A DNA stretch of 47,717 nucleotides. It comes from Lachnospiraceae bacterium. Lineage in GTDB: Bacteria > Bacillota > Clostridia > Lachnospirales > Lachnospiraceae. Below are positions 1 through 7,129 of the stretch, piece after piece; positions within the stretch are counted from its first letter, which is position 1; every line of letters starts with the position of its first letter. The notes under the pieces were generated by a model. The model had not been told where the DNA came from. It saw only the letters and a program-made list of their open reading frames with translations, and did not search any database. The DNA lies in the NCBI GenBank assembly GCA_026169045.1, contig JAPFDH010000125.1, forward strand, positions 1 to 47,717. The letters are read 5' to 3'. A program made the position numbers and the translations under genes.

Positions 1-36
1 GCGTTCATCCTGAGCCAGGATCAAACTCTCATGTTA
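1..36 (-). rRNA. rrs: 16S ribosomal RNA, 5' end only (partial)
   Basis: Read on the minus strand, bases 1-29 give the universal 16S 5' segment AGAGTTTGATCCTGGCTCAG followed by GATGAACGC. By alignment with the E. coli numbering, in which this segment begins at nucleotide 8, the mature 5' end should fall near base 36. The rest of the gene lies beyond the left edge. It is preceded by two consensus promoters on the same strand. Confidence 0.97.
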
Positions 37-271
37 AAGTGTTCGTCCTTCAGAATTAACGTTAGCTAATTCATCCGTTCCTGTTTTTCAACAGGCTTTA
101 CTGTTTTTTAGGTTGCAGATCCATTTATGTCTCCATAAATCATTCTGCCGTTCTGAATTTTCTCATGGTCTCCGCTTCTGCTTCGACCGTCAGAATTTTC
201 AGGGTTGGTTATACTGTTCAGTTATCAAGGTTCTGTTTTTTGTGATTGCTTTGTTCTTAGCGAACTTTTAT

Positions 272-300
272 AGGATATCATATCCTGTTCTGTTTGTCAA
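272..300 (-). promoter_or_regulatory. rrn promoter P2
   Basis: On the minus strand TTGACA (complement of 295-300) and TATCCT (complement of 272-277) are separated by 17 bp. Alternative -10 hexamers overlap downstream (TATAAA). It is the promoter nearer to the 16S gene. Confidence 0.75.
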
Positions 301-505
301 CCACTTTTTTCATTTTTTTATTTTTTTAGGTTTTTCGTGTTTGTTTGAAGAATTGCTACATTCTCCAGACACGCCACCGTTTCACAACTGTCAATCCAAA
401 GGAAGCTGCTTGCCTCTTTAAATTGTCTATTCAATTCAGTTTTGTTTTTCTGAATTGTTTTTAAGTTGTTTTTGTTGTGTCTCTTTTGTTTCAAGCGACT
501 TGTAT

Positions 506-534
506 ATAATAGCGCACCTGGAGAACTTTGTCAA
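506..534 (-). promoter_or_regulatory. rrn promoter P1
   Basis: On the minus strand TTGACA (complement of 529-534) and TATTAT (complement of 506-511) are exactly 17 bp apart. Together with P2 this is the usual tandem-promoter layout of a bacterial rRNA operon. Confidence 0.8.
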
Positions 535-555
535 CACTTTTTTTCAATTTTTTTC

Positions 556-716
556 AATAGTTCAGCCATAGGACTGAAACGGGAGAGAAAATTATGCTTG
601 CATAATTTTCTCTCCGCTCAGTCCTATGAACTGAGCGCCCGTTAATGAGTAAAACAATGGCGACAGCCACAGTAAGCACGCAGTGCGGTTTTACGAATGG
701 CGCGGAGTGAACTGTT
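556..716 (+). repeat. Family A structured repeat, copy A1
   Basis: About 160 bp without an ORF, bounded by TAGTTCAGC at the left and an inverted GAACTGTT at the right. A long hairpin spans 567-628: CATAGGACTGA pairs with TCAGTCCTATG, and inside it GGAGAGAAAATTATGC (582-597) pairs with GCATAATTTTCTCTCC (600-615). The right half holds GTAAAAC/GTTTTAC arms around two small hairpins (GGCGACAGCC and GCACGCAGTGC). Homologous copies lie at 4049-4210 and 31013-31177. It sits between the rrn promoters and the 3' end of copA. Confidence 0.85.
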
Positions 717-738
717 CCCTTCTTTTCTTCCCTCTAAA

Positions 739-954
739 CTATTCCATCGAAATTACCTGGTACCCTGCCTCTTCCACAGCTTTTTTTAGTTCTTCCATAC
801 TTACCGTGATATCGGCTTCCACATATGCTTCTTTCTTTTCCAAATTAACTTCCGCATTTACCCCCTCCACTGCATTCAACGCTTTTGTTACTGCTGCCTG
901 ACAATGAGGACACATCATCCCCTCAATTTTCATTGTTACATTTTTCTTTTCCAT
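739..954 (-). CDS. Possible internally initiated CopZ-like copper chaperone (71 aa) within copA
   Basis: Inside copA an AAGGAGG (complement of 963-969) stands 8 bases before an ATG at 954, in frame with copA. Starting there gives a 71-residue protein with GMMCPHC near its N terminus and a typical heavy-metal-domain length, the size of free CopZ chaperones (about 69 residues). The strong Shine-Dalgarno with correct spacing in the middle of a coding region suggests either a former separate copZ gene joined to copA by loss of a stop, or live dual translation yielding both the fusion and free chaperone. The sequence shows the site; its use is inference. Confidence 0.5.
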   Translation of the reverse strand: MEKKNVTMKIEGMMCPHCQAAVTKALNAVEGVNAEVNLEKKEAYVEADITVSMEELKKAVEEAGYQVISME

Positions 955-3297
955 TATCATTTCCTCCTTTTCATTCTCTTTTTCTATCTGTTTTTTTTCT
1001 TCCTGCTGCGGTTTCTTTAATACATGAAAAAAACGAAGCCGAAGCGCATTCATAACGACAAAAAGACTGCTTAAACTCATTGCCGCCGCTCCAAACATAG
1101 GACTTAACTTCCACTGAAAAGCTGCATAAAAGACTCCGGCAGCCAACGGAATTCCACATACATTATAAAAAAATGCCCAGAATAAATTTTCTTTTATATT
1201 CCGAATGACCGCTTTACTCAAAGCAATAGCTGTCACTACGTCCAATAAATCATTTTTCATCAATACAATATCAGCGCTCTCTATAGCGACATCTGTTCCT
1301 GCCCCTATGGCAATTCCAACATCTGCTCTGGCCAATGCCGGTGCATCATTAATACCATCACCCACCATAGCCACTTTTTTTCCGTTTTCCTGCAGTTTTG
1401 CCACCTCTCGCTCTTTATCCTTTGGAAGAACTTCTGCAATCACTGTATCGATTCCAAGCTCACGTTGTATCGCCTCTGCTGTTTGCTTATGATCCCCTGT
1501 GAGCATAATCACTTCAAGACCCAAGCGCTTCATTTCACGAATTGCCTGCGCACTTGTAGGTTTTACCACATCGGCCACTGCAATCATTCCGATTATTTCT
1601 TTTTCATCAGCAAATAGAAGTGGTGTTTTGCCTTCTTCTGCCAATTGTTCCATGATAGGATATATTTTTTGAAGAGGAATTCCATTTTCTTCCATTAATC
1701 TTCCATTTCCGGCCAGATACTCTTTTCCCCCAATTTTTGCACAGATTCCTTTTCCGGCAATGGCTTTGAAATCACTGGTGGCAAGGAATGTAATATGTTT
1801 CTTCTTTGCCTCCTCCATAATTGCCTCTGCCAATGGATGTTCACTTTTCGCCTCCAGGGATGCGGCAATCTGTAGAAATTGATTTTTCTCCATTCCATTC
1901 GTCTGAATATCCGTCACTATCGGTTTCCCCTGCGTAATTGTCCCCGTTTTATCCAACACCACGCTGTGAATATTATGAGTCACTTCCAACGCTTCTCCCG
2001 ATTTGATCAGAATACCGTTTTCCGCTCCCTTTCCGGTTCCCACCATAATGGCCACAGGGGTAGCAAGGCCAAGAGCACACGGGCAAGAAATTACCAAAAC
2101 ACTAATGGCACATGATAAGGCAAACTCAAAATCAGCGCCTACCGCCAGCCATATAATTGCTGTCAATAAAGAAATTCCCATAACAATCGGCACGAATACC
2201 CCCGCAATCCGATCTGCAATTTTCGCAATGGGTGCTTTCGTGGCACTGGCATCTTCTACCAAACGAATAATCTGGGCAAACGTGGTGTCATCGCCCACCT
2301 TTGTCCCTCTTACGCGGATAAACCCTGCTTTATTGATGGTCGCAGCAATAACCAAATCTCCTTTTTGTTTTTCCACAGGAATACTTTCCCCTGTAATTGC
2401 TGCTTCATCTACACTGGTTGATCCGTCTAGGATAATCCCATCCACTGGAATCCTTTCCCCCGGTCTGATCAACACCACATCTCCCACCATTACCTGTTCA
2501 ATGGGAATCTGAATTTCCTGTCCGTCCCGTTCTACGACAGCGAACTTTGGTGCCAAATCCATAAGTTTTGTAATCGCTTCGCTCGTTTTTCCTTTTGAAC
2601 TGGCCTCCAAATACTTCCCCACATTAATCAGGGCCAAAATCATAACAGCCGACTCGAAATACAAATCATGTTGGTACTGATGTACCAAATCAAAATCCTG
2701 AATTCCCAGCCCATATCCCATACGATAAATAGCAAAGATGCCATATACAAGAGAAGCGGCCGACCCGACAGCAATCAACGTATCCATATTGGGTGCCCGA
2801 TGAATCAATGCTGAAAATCCCCTTGTATAATATGCCTTATTAATCATCACTACCGGCAGACACAATAAAAATTGGGTCATGGCAAACCCCACTGCATGTT
2901 CCGTACCGGACAAAAAAGCAGGAAGAGAAAGCCCTACCATATGTCCCATAGAAACATACATAAGCGGAACCAAAAAAACAAACGATAAAATCAATCGTTT
3001 TTTCATCTGTTTTTTTTGCACTTCCATGGGATTTGACACTTCTATGGATTTTCCCTCTGACCGCTCATTCTTTATTCTCTGATCTTTGGATTTCACACTG
3101 GCACCATACCCGGCTTTTGTCACCGCCGCGATAATCATCTCTTCCGATACTTTACTTTCATCATAATCTGCCTGCATACTATTCGTCAAAAGATTTACAC
3201 TGACTTCCTGTATACCATCCAAATGACGAACACATTTCTCCACGCGGGAAGAGCACGCCGAACATGTCATACCCGTTATATCAAATTTCTGCTTCAA
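739..3297 (-). CDS. copA: Copper-exporting P1B-type ATPase with an extra C-terminal CopZ-like domain
   Basis: Membrane pump that exports Cu(I) with ATP hydrolysis. Of 852 residues, the N-terminal heavy-metal domain has GMTCSAC at about 10-15, followed by membrane segments, the actuator TGES near 300, the metal-channel CPC at 405-407, the phosphorylation motif DKTGT at 449-453, and GDGIND in the hinge. After the last membrane segments a charged Q/E/K-rich linker leads into a second complete metal domain with MMCPHC at 794-799. This C-terminal position is unusual; CopA normally carries its metal domains at the N terminus, and CopZ is normally a separate protein. The start is TTG at 3297, after GGGAGG. 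csoR lies 43 bp upstream, so the two probably form a copper-induced operon. Certain as copA; the meaning of the tail is open. Confidence 0.95.
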   Translation of the reverse strand: MKQKFDITGMTCSACSSRVEKCVRHLDGIQEVSVNLLTNSMQADYDESKVSEEMIIAAVTKAGYGASVKSKDQRIKNERSEGKSIEVSNPMEVQKKQMKKRLILSFVFLVPLMYVSMGHMVGLSLPAFLSGTEHAVGFAMTQFLLCLPVVMINKAYYTRGFSALIHRAPNMDTLIAVGSAASLVYGIFAIYRMGYGLGIQDFDLVHQYQHDLYFESAVMILALINVGKYLEASSKGKTSEAITKLMDLAPKFAVVERDGQEIQIPIEQVMVGDVVLIRPGERIPVDGIILDGSTSVDEAAITGESIPVEKQKGDLVIAATINKAGFIRVRGTKVGDDTTFAQIIRLVEDASATKAPIAKIADRIAGVFVPIVMGISLLTAIIWLAVGADFEFALSCAISVLVISCPCALGLATPVAIMVGTGKGAENGILIKSGEALEVTHNIHSVVLDKTGTITQGKPIVTDIQTNGMEKNQFLQIAASLEAKSEHPLAEAIMEEAKKKHITFLATSDFKAIAGKGICAKIGGKEYLAGNGRLMEENGIPLQKIYPIMEQLAEEGKTPLLFADEKEIIGMIAVADVVKPTSAQAIREMKRLGLEVIMLTGDHKQTAEAIQRELGIDTVIAEVLPKDKEREVAKLQENGKKVAMVGDGINDAPALARADVGIAIGAGTDVAIESADIVLMKNDLLDVVTAIALSKAVIRNIKENLFWAFFYNVCGIPLAAGVFYAAFQWKLSPMFGAAAMSLSSLFVVMNALRLRFFHVLKKPQQEEKKQIEKENEKEEMIMEKKNVTMKIEGMMCPHCQAAVTKALNAVEGVNAEVNLEKKEAYVEADITVSMEELKKAVEEAGYQVISME

Positions 3298-3340
3298 TCG
3301 CTTTTCCCTCCCTTTCCTATATAATGAAATGATCTCTTCA

Positions 3341-3604
3341 TCATTTTAAAATTTTTCCTAACATGGAAACCAATTCATCAATTTTTTCTTCCTGTTCTTC
3401 CTCTGTCTGTGCATTTTTTACACAGCTTTTCAAATGGGCCGTGAGAATTTCCTTATTTGCTTTATTCAAAATCGCCTCTGTTGCCATCAGCTGTTGGGAG
3501 ATCTCAATACAATATCGATCCTCTTCTACCATTCGAAGAATTCCTTCCAGCTGTCCCTTAGCCGTTTTTAACAAACGATTAATTTTTTCCTTATCTGCCT
3601 GCAT
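3341..3604 (-). CDS. csoR: CsoR-family copper-sensing repressor
   Basis: A four-helix-bundle, DNA-binding repressor of 87 residues that releases its operator when it binds Cu(I). The metal ligands expected for CsoR are visible: Cys in YCIEIS, then His and Cys in TAHLKSC. The basic segment KINRLLKTAKGQLEGI is the conserved DNA-contact helix of the family. The start at 3604 follows AGGAGGAAGGA. It is the first gene of the copper operon, with its operator 18 bp upstream of the start codon and copA downstream. Family members also sense Ni, formaldehyde or persulfide; the copper call rests on the Cys-His-Cys set and the copA neighbour. Confidence 0.93.
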   Translation of the reverse strand: MQADKEKINRLLKTAKGQLEGILRMVEEDRYCIEISQQLMATEAILNKANKEILTAHLKSCVKNAQTEEEQEEKIDELVSMLGKILK

Positions 3605-3621
3605 TCCTTCCTCCTATCACC

Positions 3622-3638
3622 ACACCCCCCTGGGGTGT
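3622..3638 (-). promoter_or_regulatory. CsoR operator
   Basis: A GC-rich dyad, ACACCCC-CCT-GGGGTGT, in otherwise AT-rich DNA between the csoR promoter and start codon. It matches the CCCC/GGGG dyad known for Firmicute CsoR boxes. Its place just downstream of the -10 region fits repression by blocking transcription. Confidence 0.8.
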
Positions 3639-3652
3639 TTTTATTGATTGTT

Positions 3653-3681
3653 AGTCTAGCATAACATTTTTCTTTTGTCAA
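3653..3681 (-). promoter_or_regulatory. csoR-copA promoter
   Basis: On the minus strand TTGACA (complement of 3676-3681) and TAGACT (complement of 3653-3658) are 17 bp apart, and the CsoR operator follows about 15 bp downstream of the -10. Confidence 0.8.
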
Positions 3682-3741
3682 CATTTTTATCACTATCTCA
3701 GTTTACACATATGGCAAAGCAACATCATATTCCAACAATAA

Positions 3742-3761
3742 CTGTCGCCATTGTTTTACTC
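3742..3761 (-). repeat. Fragment of family A repeat (A5)
   Basis: Twenty bases whose complement is identical to the core of copy A1 (bases 646-665, from GAGTAAAAC to the GGCGACAG segment). Only this core survives, without terminal repeats. It lies 290 bp from copy A3. Confidence 0.6.
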
Positions 3762-3774
3762 TTTTTCTATTTTA

Positions 3775-3985
3775 ATAATATGATGTTGGGGCCAAAAGTC
3801 CCCAACTATGATGCCTGCAGGATTGTTCCGTGCTGCGCACTCCACAATCCTGCCCAATATTCGCATATCGTGAAATATACATCCCACTTTTATGCTCATA
3901 TCGGGGCGGGTTTCAAGGTCTTTTATCCACTTATGAGCAAGCTCATGTGGATGAAAGACCTTGAAACCCTGGCAGCATAATATAT
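3775..3985. repeat. Hairpin-rich intergenic element (D)
   Basis: Three hairpins stand in tandem with no credible gene: TTGGGG/CCCCAA (3786-3805); a symmetric one with arms GCAGGATTGT/ACAATCCTGC around GTGC-TGC-GCAC (3817-3853); and a very long one in which GGGTTTCAAGGTC (3908-3920) pairs with GACCTTGAAACCC (3957-3969) and pairing continues inward to GAGC-AA-GCTC at 3935-3944, about 31 bp of stem. Such a perfect long palindrome points to a small mobile element or a structured RNA. Reading frames across it on both strands (3675-3980 and 3756-4070) look accidental. Confidence 0.6.
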
Positions 3986-4024
3986 GAAAAAAGATCGCAC
4001 AGTTTTTTCTGGCGATCTCCTTTT
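3985..4024 (-). terminator. Rho-independent terminator after ttcA
   Basis: On the minus strand GATCGC and GCGATC flank a CAGAAAAAACTGT loop that itself can pair, followed by TTTTTT. It is the first good terminator downstream of the tcdA-ttcA pair, beyond repeat copy A3. The plus-strand side also ends in a T-rich run, so it may work in both directions. Confidence 0.65.
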
Positions 4025-4048
4025 TATTTCCTCTATTTTTCTTTATCA

Positions 4049-4210
4049 GTAACAGTTCATCCCACGCCATTCGTAAAACCGCACTGCGTGCTTACTGTGG
4101 CTGTCGCCACTGTTTTACTCATGAACGGGCGCTCAGTTCATAGGTCTGAGCGTTCGAAAAATTATGCAAGCATATTTTTCGAACGTTACAGACCTATGTC
4201 TGAACTGTTA
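4049..4210 (-). repeat. Family A structured repeat, copy A3, overlapping the end of ttcA
   Basis: Minus-strand copy of the family A element, with TAACAGTTCA ends (4050-4059 and 4201-4210). Its central hairpin (4139-4198) pairs CATAGGTCTG with CAGACCTATG, and an inner helix CGTTCGAAAAA/TTTTTCGAACG replaces the GGAGAG/CTCTCC helix of copy A1. The right terminal repeat and part of the hairpin lie inside the ttcA reading frame and supply its last codons and stop. Confidence 0.85.
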
Positions 4211-5037
4211 TCTTTATCATAATATTCCAGGAATGAATGCTTGACTCCCTGATGCTCCCATCCGATCATGGTATCCAACTTTACATTATGAGAACCTCGA
4301 AAAATATTACTATCAATAAATGGACTGACATTTCGTAGACGCTCAATCAATTCTTTCATTTCCTGTCTCTTGGAAGACGTATTGGGATCCTCCATGGCCA
4401 CATTCTCTGTAAATCTGCATGCACATTGAATAAATGTCAAATCATTATAATTTTTCCATGCAATAATATCTGCCTCTTTTATCAGATACATAGGCCGAAT
4501 CAATTCCATTCCGGGGAAATTACTACTATGCAGTTTTGGCATCATGGATTTCATCTGTCCACTATATAATAGACTCATCAGTGTCGTCTCAATGACATCA
4601 TCAAAATGATGTCCCAAGGCAATTTTATTACATCCCAACTGTTTGGCATAATTATAAAGGTATCCACGGCGCATTCTGGCACACAAATAGCAGGGAGAAT
4701 CCTCAATGTTTTCCACTACAGAGAAAATTTCCGTTTCAAATATCCGTATAGGAATATTTAATATACGTGCATTCTCCTCAATCTGCCAGCGATTTCTTTC
4801 ATTATATCCGGGATCCATGACGATAAATTCCAAACCAAAGTCAAATTTTCCGTGGCGCTTAATTTCCTGCAAAAGTTTTGCACAAAGCATAGAATCTTTT
4901 CCCCCAGAAATACAGACGGCAATCCGATCTCCCGGCTGAATCAGCGCATATTCATTCACTGCATTTGTAAATTTGCACCAGATACTTTTTCTGAATTTTT
5001 TTATAATACTGCGCTCAATTTCCTGGTAACGTTCCAT
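4186..5037 (-). CDS. ttcA: TtcA-family tRNA 2-thiocytidine biosynthesis protein
   Basis: ATP-dependent sulfur transferase thought to make 2-thiocytidine at tRNA position 32. Of 283 residues, the PP-loop SGGKDS lies near residue 45, GHHFDDVIETTL is the second conserved family motif, and cysteines in SPCYLC and later in QCACRF match the Fe-S cluster cysteines of TtcA. The start at 5037 follows an AAGGA site, and tcdA ends 24 bp upstream, so both tRNA-modification genes are probably co-transcribed. The last residues (NSSDIGL) and the TAA stop are encoded by repeat copy A3, so the native C terminus was probably changed by the insertion. A different specificity within the TtcA/TilS PP-loop group cannot be excluded. 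Confidence 0.85.
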   Translation of the reverse strand: MERYQEIERSIIKKFRKSIWCKFTNAVNEYALIQPGDRIAVCISGGKDSMLCAKLLQEIKRHGKFDFGLEFIVMDPGYNERNRWQIEENARILNIPIRIFETEIFSVVENIEDSPCYLCARMRRGYLYNYAKQLGCNKIALGHHFDDVIETTLMSLLYSGQMKSMMPKLHSSNFPGMELIRPMYLIKEADIIAWKNYNDLTFIQCACRFTENVAMEDPNTSSKRQEMKELIERLRNVSPFIDSNIFRGSHNVKLDTMIGWEHQGVKHSFLEYYDKDNSSDIGL

Positions 5038-5061
5038 CCTTTATCCAATTCCTTTCTATAT

Positions 5062-5778
5062 TTACATTTTTCCTTTGCTCAGTTGACGAACCACTTCCCC
5101 AGCAATCATAAGACCGGCAACAGATGGCACAAAAGCTACACTTCCCGGTACCGGATGTCGTCCTGCAGATTCTTTTAATTCCACTTCATTTAACACAGCA
5201 GGAGCTTCTTTCGAATATAAAACTTTACATTTTTTTATTCCTCTGGCCTTTAATTCTTTTCTCATGACCCTGGCCAACGGACACATACTGGTTTTTCCAA
5301 TATCTGTAATTTCCAGCTGATGGGGATTCAATTTATTTCCTACTCCCATGCAACTTATAATAGGTATATTATACTTCCATGCATGTTCAATCAAAAGTAA
5401 CTTCGCCGTTACCGTATCCACAGCATCCACGATATAATCATACTTTTCAAATGGAAATGCATCTTGATTGGATGTATCATAAAAGCAGGCATACGTGTTG
5501 ACAATAAGTTCCGGATTAATATCCAAAAGTCTATTTTTCATGACTTCCACTTTGATTTTTCCAACGGTGCTGTGAAGAGCCATGATTTGACGATTGATAT
5601 TCGTAATGCTGACTTTATCATGATCAATCAAGTCCAACGTTCCTACACCGCTTCTCCCCAATGCTTCCACCACATAAGAACCAACCCCGCCGACCCCAAA
5701 CACAGCAACTCTGCTCTCTGCAAGCCGATTCATTGCCTCTCTCCCTAAAAGTCGTTCTGTTCTGGAAAATTCATCCAT
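5062..5778 (-). CDS. tcdA: TcdA-type tRNA threonylcarbamoyladenosine dehydratase (E1-like)
   Basis: E1-like ATP-dependent enzyme that cyclises t6A37 of tRNA to ct6A. The protein has 238 residues. The N terminus has FSRTERLLG, then the nucleotide-binding GVGGVGSYVVEAL near residues 30-42, LIDHDKVSITNINRQ (the acidic and Arg motif of ThiF/E1 proteins), and a later DAVDTVTAK. It lacks the ubiquitin-activating extra domains, as expected for TcdA/CsdL. The start at 5778 is chosen because GGGAGG stands 8 bases before it; longer starts lack a ribosome site. It shares an operon with ttcA. Confidence 0.88.
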   Translation of the reverse strand: MDEFSRTERLLGREAMNRLAESRVAVFGVGGVGSYVVEALGRSGVGTLDLIDHDKVSITNINRQIMALHSTVGKIKVEVMKNRLLDINPELIVNTYACFYDTSNQDAFPFEKYDYIVDAVDTVTAKLLLIEHAWKYNIPIISCMGVGNKLNPHQLEITDIGKTSMCPLARVMRKELKARGIKKCKVLYSKEAPAVLNEVELKESAGRHPVPGSVAFVPSVAGLMIAGEVVRQLSKGKM

Positions 5779-5834
5779 TCTAATGCCTCCCATTTTTTCT
5801 GAATGCCACATAAATCCATAAAAATCGTACCATC

Positions 5835-5864
5835 ATTATAAAAAAATAAACTCTTTTCTGTCAA
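5835..5864 (-). promoter_or_regulatory. tcdA-ttcA promoter
   Basis: On the minus strand TTGACA (complement of 5859-5864) is followed 18 bp later by TATAAT (complement of 5835-5840). It runs divergently from, and only 8 bp from, the promoter of the next gene. Confidence 0.75.
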
Positions 5865-5871
5865 GCCTTTA

Positions 5872-5900
5872 TTGACTTCCCCCATTCCCTATAGTACACT
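5872..5900 (+). promoter_or_regulatory. Promoter of the CmpB-family gene
   Basis: TTGACT (5872-5877) and TACACT (5895-5900) are separated by 17 bp. The start codon lies about 80 bp downstream. Confidence 0.7.
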
Positions 5901-5980
5901 GAGACTATTGGATATAGAATTAAGCTGATTTAACAGTGATTCTTTTCTAAACGAATATAAACATTTGGGAGGATAAGCAT

Positions 5981-6916
5981 TTGTATTCTTATAGTACTTC
6001 ACAATGGCTTCTCTTTTTTTATGTATATTGTTTTCTTGGATGGTGTTTTGAATCCTCTTATGTATCCATAAAAAATCACCGATTAGTTAACCGCGGTTTT
6101 ATGCGCGGTCCTTTTTTGCCGCTGTATGGATCTGGTGCAATCATAATGTTATTTCTTGCCAAACCATTTCCCGATCAGCCAATTCCTATGTTTTTTTCCG
6201 GTATGATTGGTGCCACTATCCTGGAATATATTACCGGTGTTTGTATGGAAGCTTTGTTCAAGGTTCGTTATTGGGATTACAGCAATAAAAAATTCAATTT
6301 TCAGGGACAGATTTGTCTTTCCTCCAGTATTGCCTGGGGAGTATTAACGATTATTTTAAACAATTGGATTCATAAACCAGTAGAACATTTTATCCTGCTT
6401 TTATCTCCATTTGCTTTGCATACTTTGGTTTCCATCCTTACCCTTTTACTTTCTGCAGACTTTATTACCGCTTTTAAAACTGCCTTAGACCTGCGCAAAG
6501 ATTTGGAAGGTATGACTACTGTGAAGAATGATCTCAAATCCTTACAAAATCGATTAGATATATTATTCTCAAAAGCAGGAATCAACCGGACACCAAAAAA
6601 GACAGATCCCATTCTCTCTGGTTCCTCCGGTTCTTTTACTTCTCGTTTCCAGGCACTTTCTGCCAAACTGGATACCTTAAAAAATCGGGCTGACAGCTTG
6701 GCCGAAGATGTAAAAAGCGAATTTATCGATTTGAAAGAACGTTTGGATTCCATTTCCCAACGTCAAAAACAATTTCAAAAACACATGAACTTTTTTAAGA
6801 GAGATATGATAAAAAGCAATCCTACTATTACTTCCAAACGCTACAAAGCAGAACTGGAATATTTGAAAAAGTATCTGTCTGAACAATCAAAACGAAAGAA
6901 AAATGATGAGCATTAA
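5981..6916 (+). CDS. CmpB-family multispanning membrane protein with cytoplasmic coiled-coil tail
   Basis: 311 residues. The first ~165 form several hydrophobic segments with FLGWCFE, NRGFMRGPFLPLYG and LEYITG, motifs I recognise from the 'putative ABC transporter permease CmpB' family common in Clostridia. Residues ~170-311 are hydrophilic and helical with heptad-like patterns, so a coiled-coil tail is likely. No ABC ATPase gene is near, and the family's role is not established. The start is TTG at 5981, 9 bases after GGGAGG; no better start exists. It stands alone between its own promoter and terminator. Confidence 0.7.
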   Translation: MYSYSTSQWLLFFYVYCFLGWCFESSYVSIKNHRLVNRGFMRGPFLPLYGSGAIIMLFLAKPFPDQPIPMFFSGMIGATILEYITGVCMEALFKVRYWDYSNKKFNFQGQICLSSSIAWGVLTIILNNWIHKPVEHFILLLSPFALHTLVSILTLLLSADFITAFKTALDLRKDLEGMTTVKNDLKSLQNRLDILFSKAGINRTPKKTDPILSGSSGSFTSRFQALSAKLDTLKNRADSLAEDVKSEFIDLKERLDSISQRQKQFQKHMNFFKRDMIKSNPTITSKRYKAELEYLKKYLSEQSKRKKNDEH

Positions 6917-6955
6917 AATACCAAAATATCAAGTTCATCTGCTATCACACGTTTT

Positions 6956-6996
6956 ACTTCTTACAAAATTGTTATAAGTTTGTAAGAAGTTTTTTC
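6956..6996 (+). terminator. Rho-independent terminator after the CmpB-family gene
   Basis: ACTTCTTACAAA (6956-6967) pairs perfectly with TTTGTAAGAAGT (6979-6990), followed by TTTTTT. Confidence 0.85.
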
Positions 6997-7129
6997 TTGT
7001 ATTTTCAGAAACATTTTTTATAATAAATATAATTAATAGCAGATAACATAGGGGCATGTTGTGCCCCTACATCATAAACATATCCCTGTATACAAGGATA
7101 CATATTGATTAATTGCGGAGGAGAATACC

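Larger units (their letters stand above)
37..540 (-). promoter_or_regulatory. rRNA operon leader and promoter region
   Basis: This is the stretch upstream of 16S on the minus strand. It carries two tandem promoters (listed separately) and a transcribed leader that includes ACCTTGATAACTGAACAG (about 206-224 on the plus strand), a sequence I recall from rRNA leaders and spacers of Clostridia. No credible protein gene lies here; a 102-codon plus-strand reading frame at 113-421 runs against the rRNA promoters and has no ribosome site. Confidence 0.7.

Noticed and set aside
113-421. 102-codon plus-strand reading frame upstream of 16S rRNA
   Set aside because: It lies in the rRNA leader antisense to two consensus promoters, has no ribosome site and reads as low-complexity F/H/S-rich sequence.
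3675-4070. Reading frames of about 100 codons on both strands across element D
   Set aside because: They only read through hairpins and repeat copies; no ribosome site and no protein-like conservation is visible.
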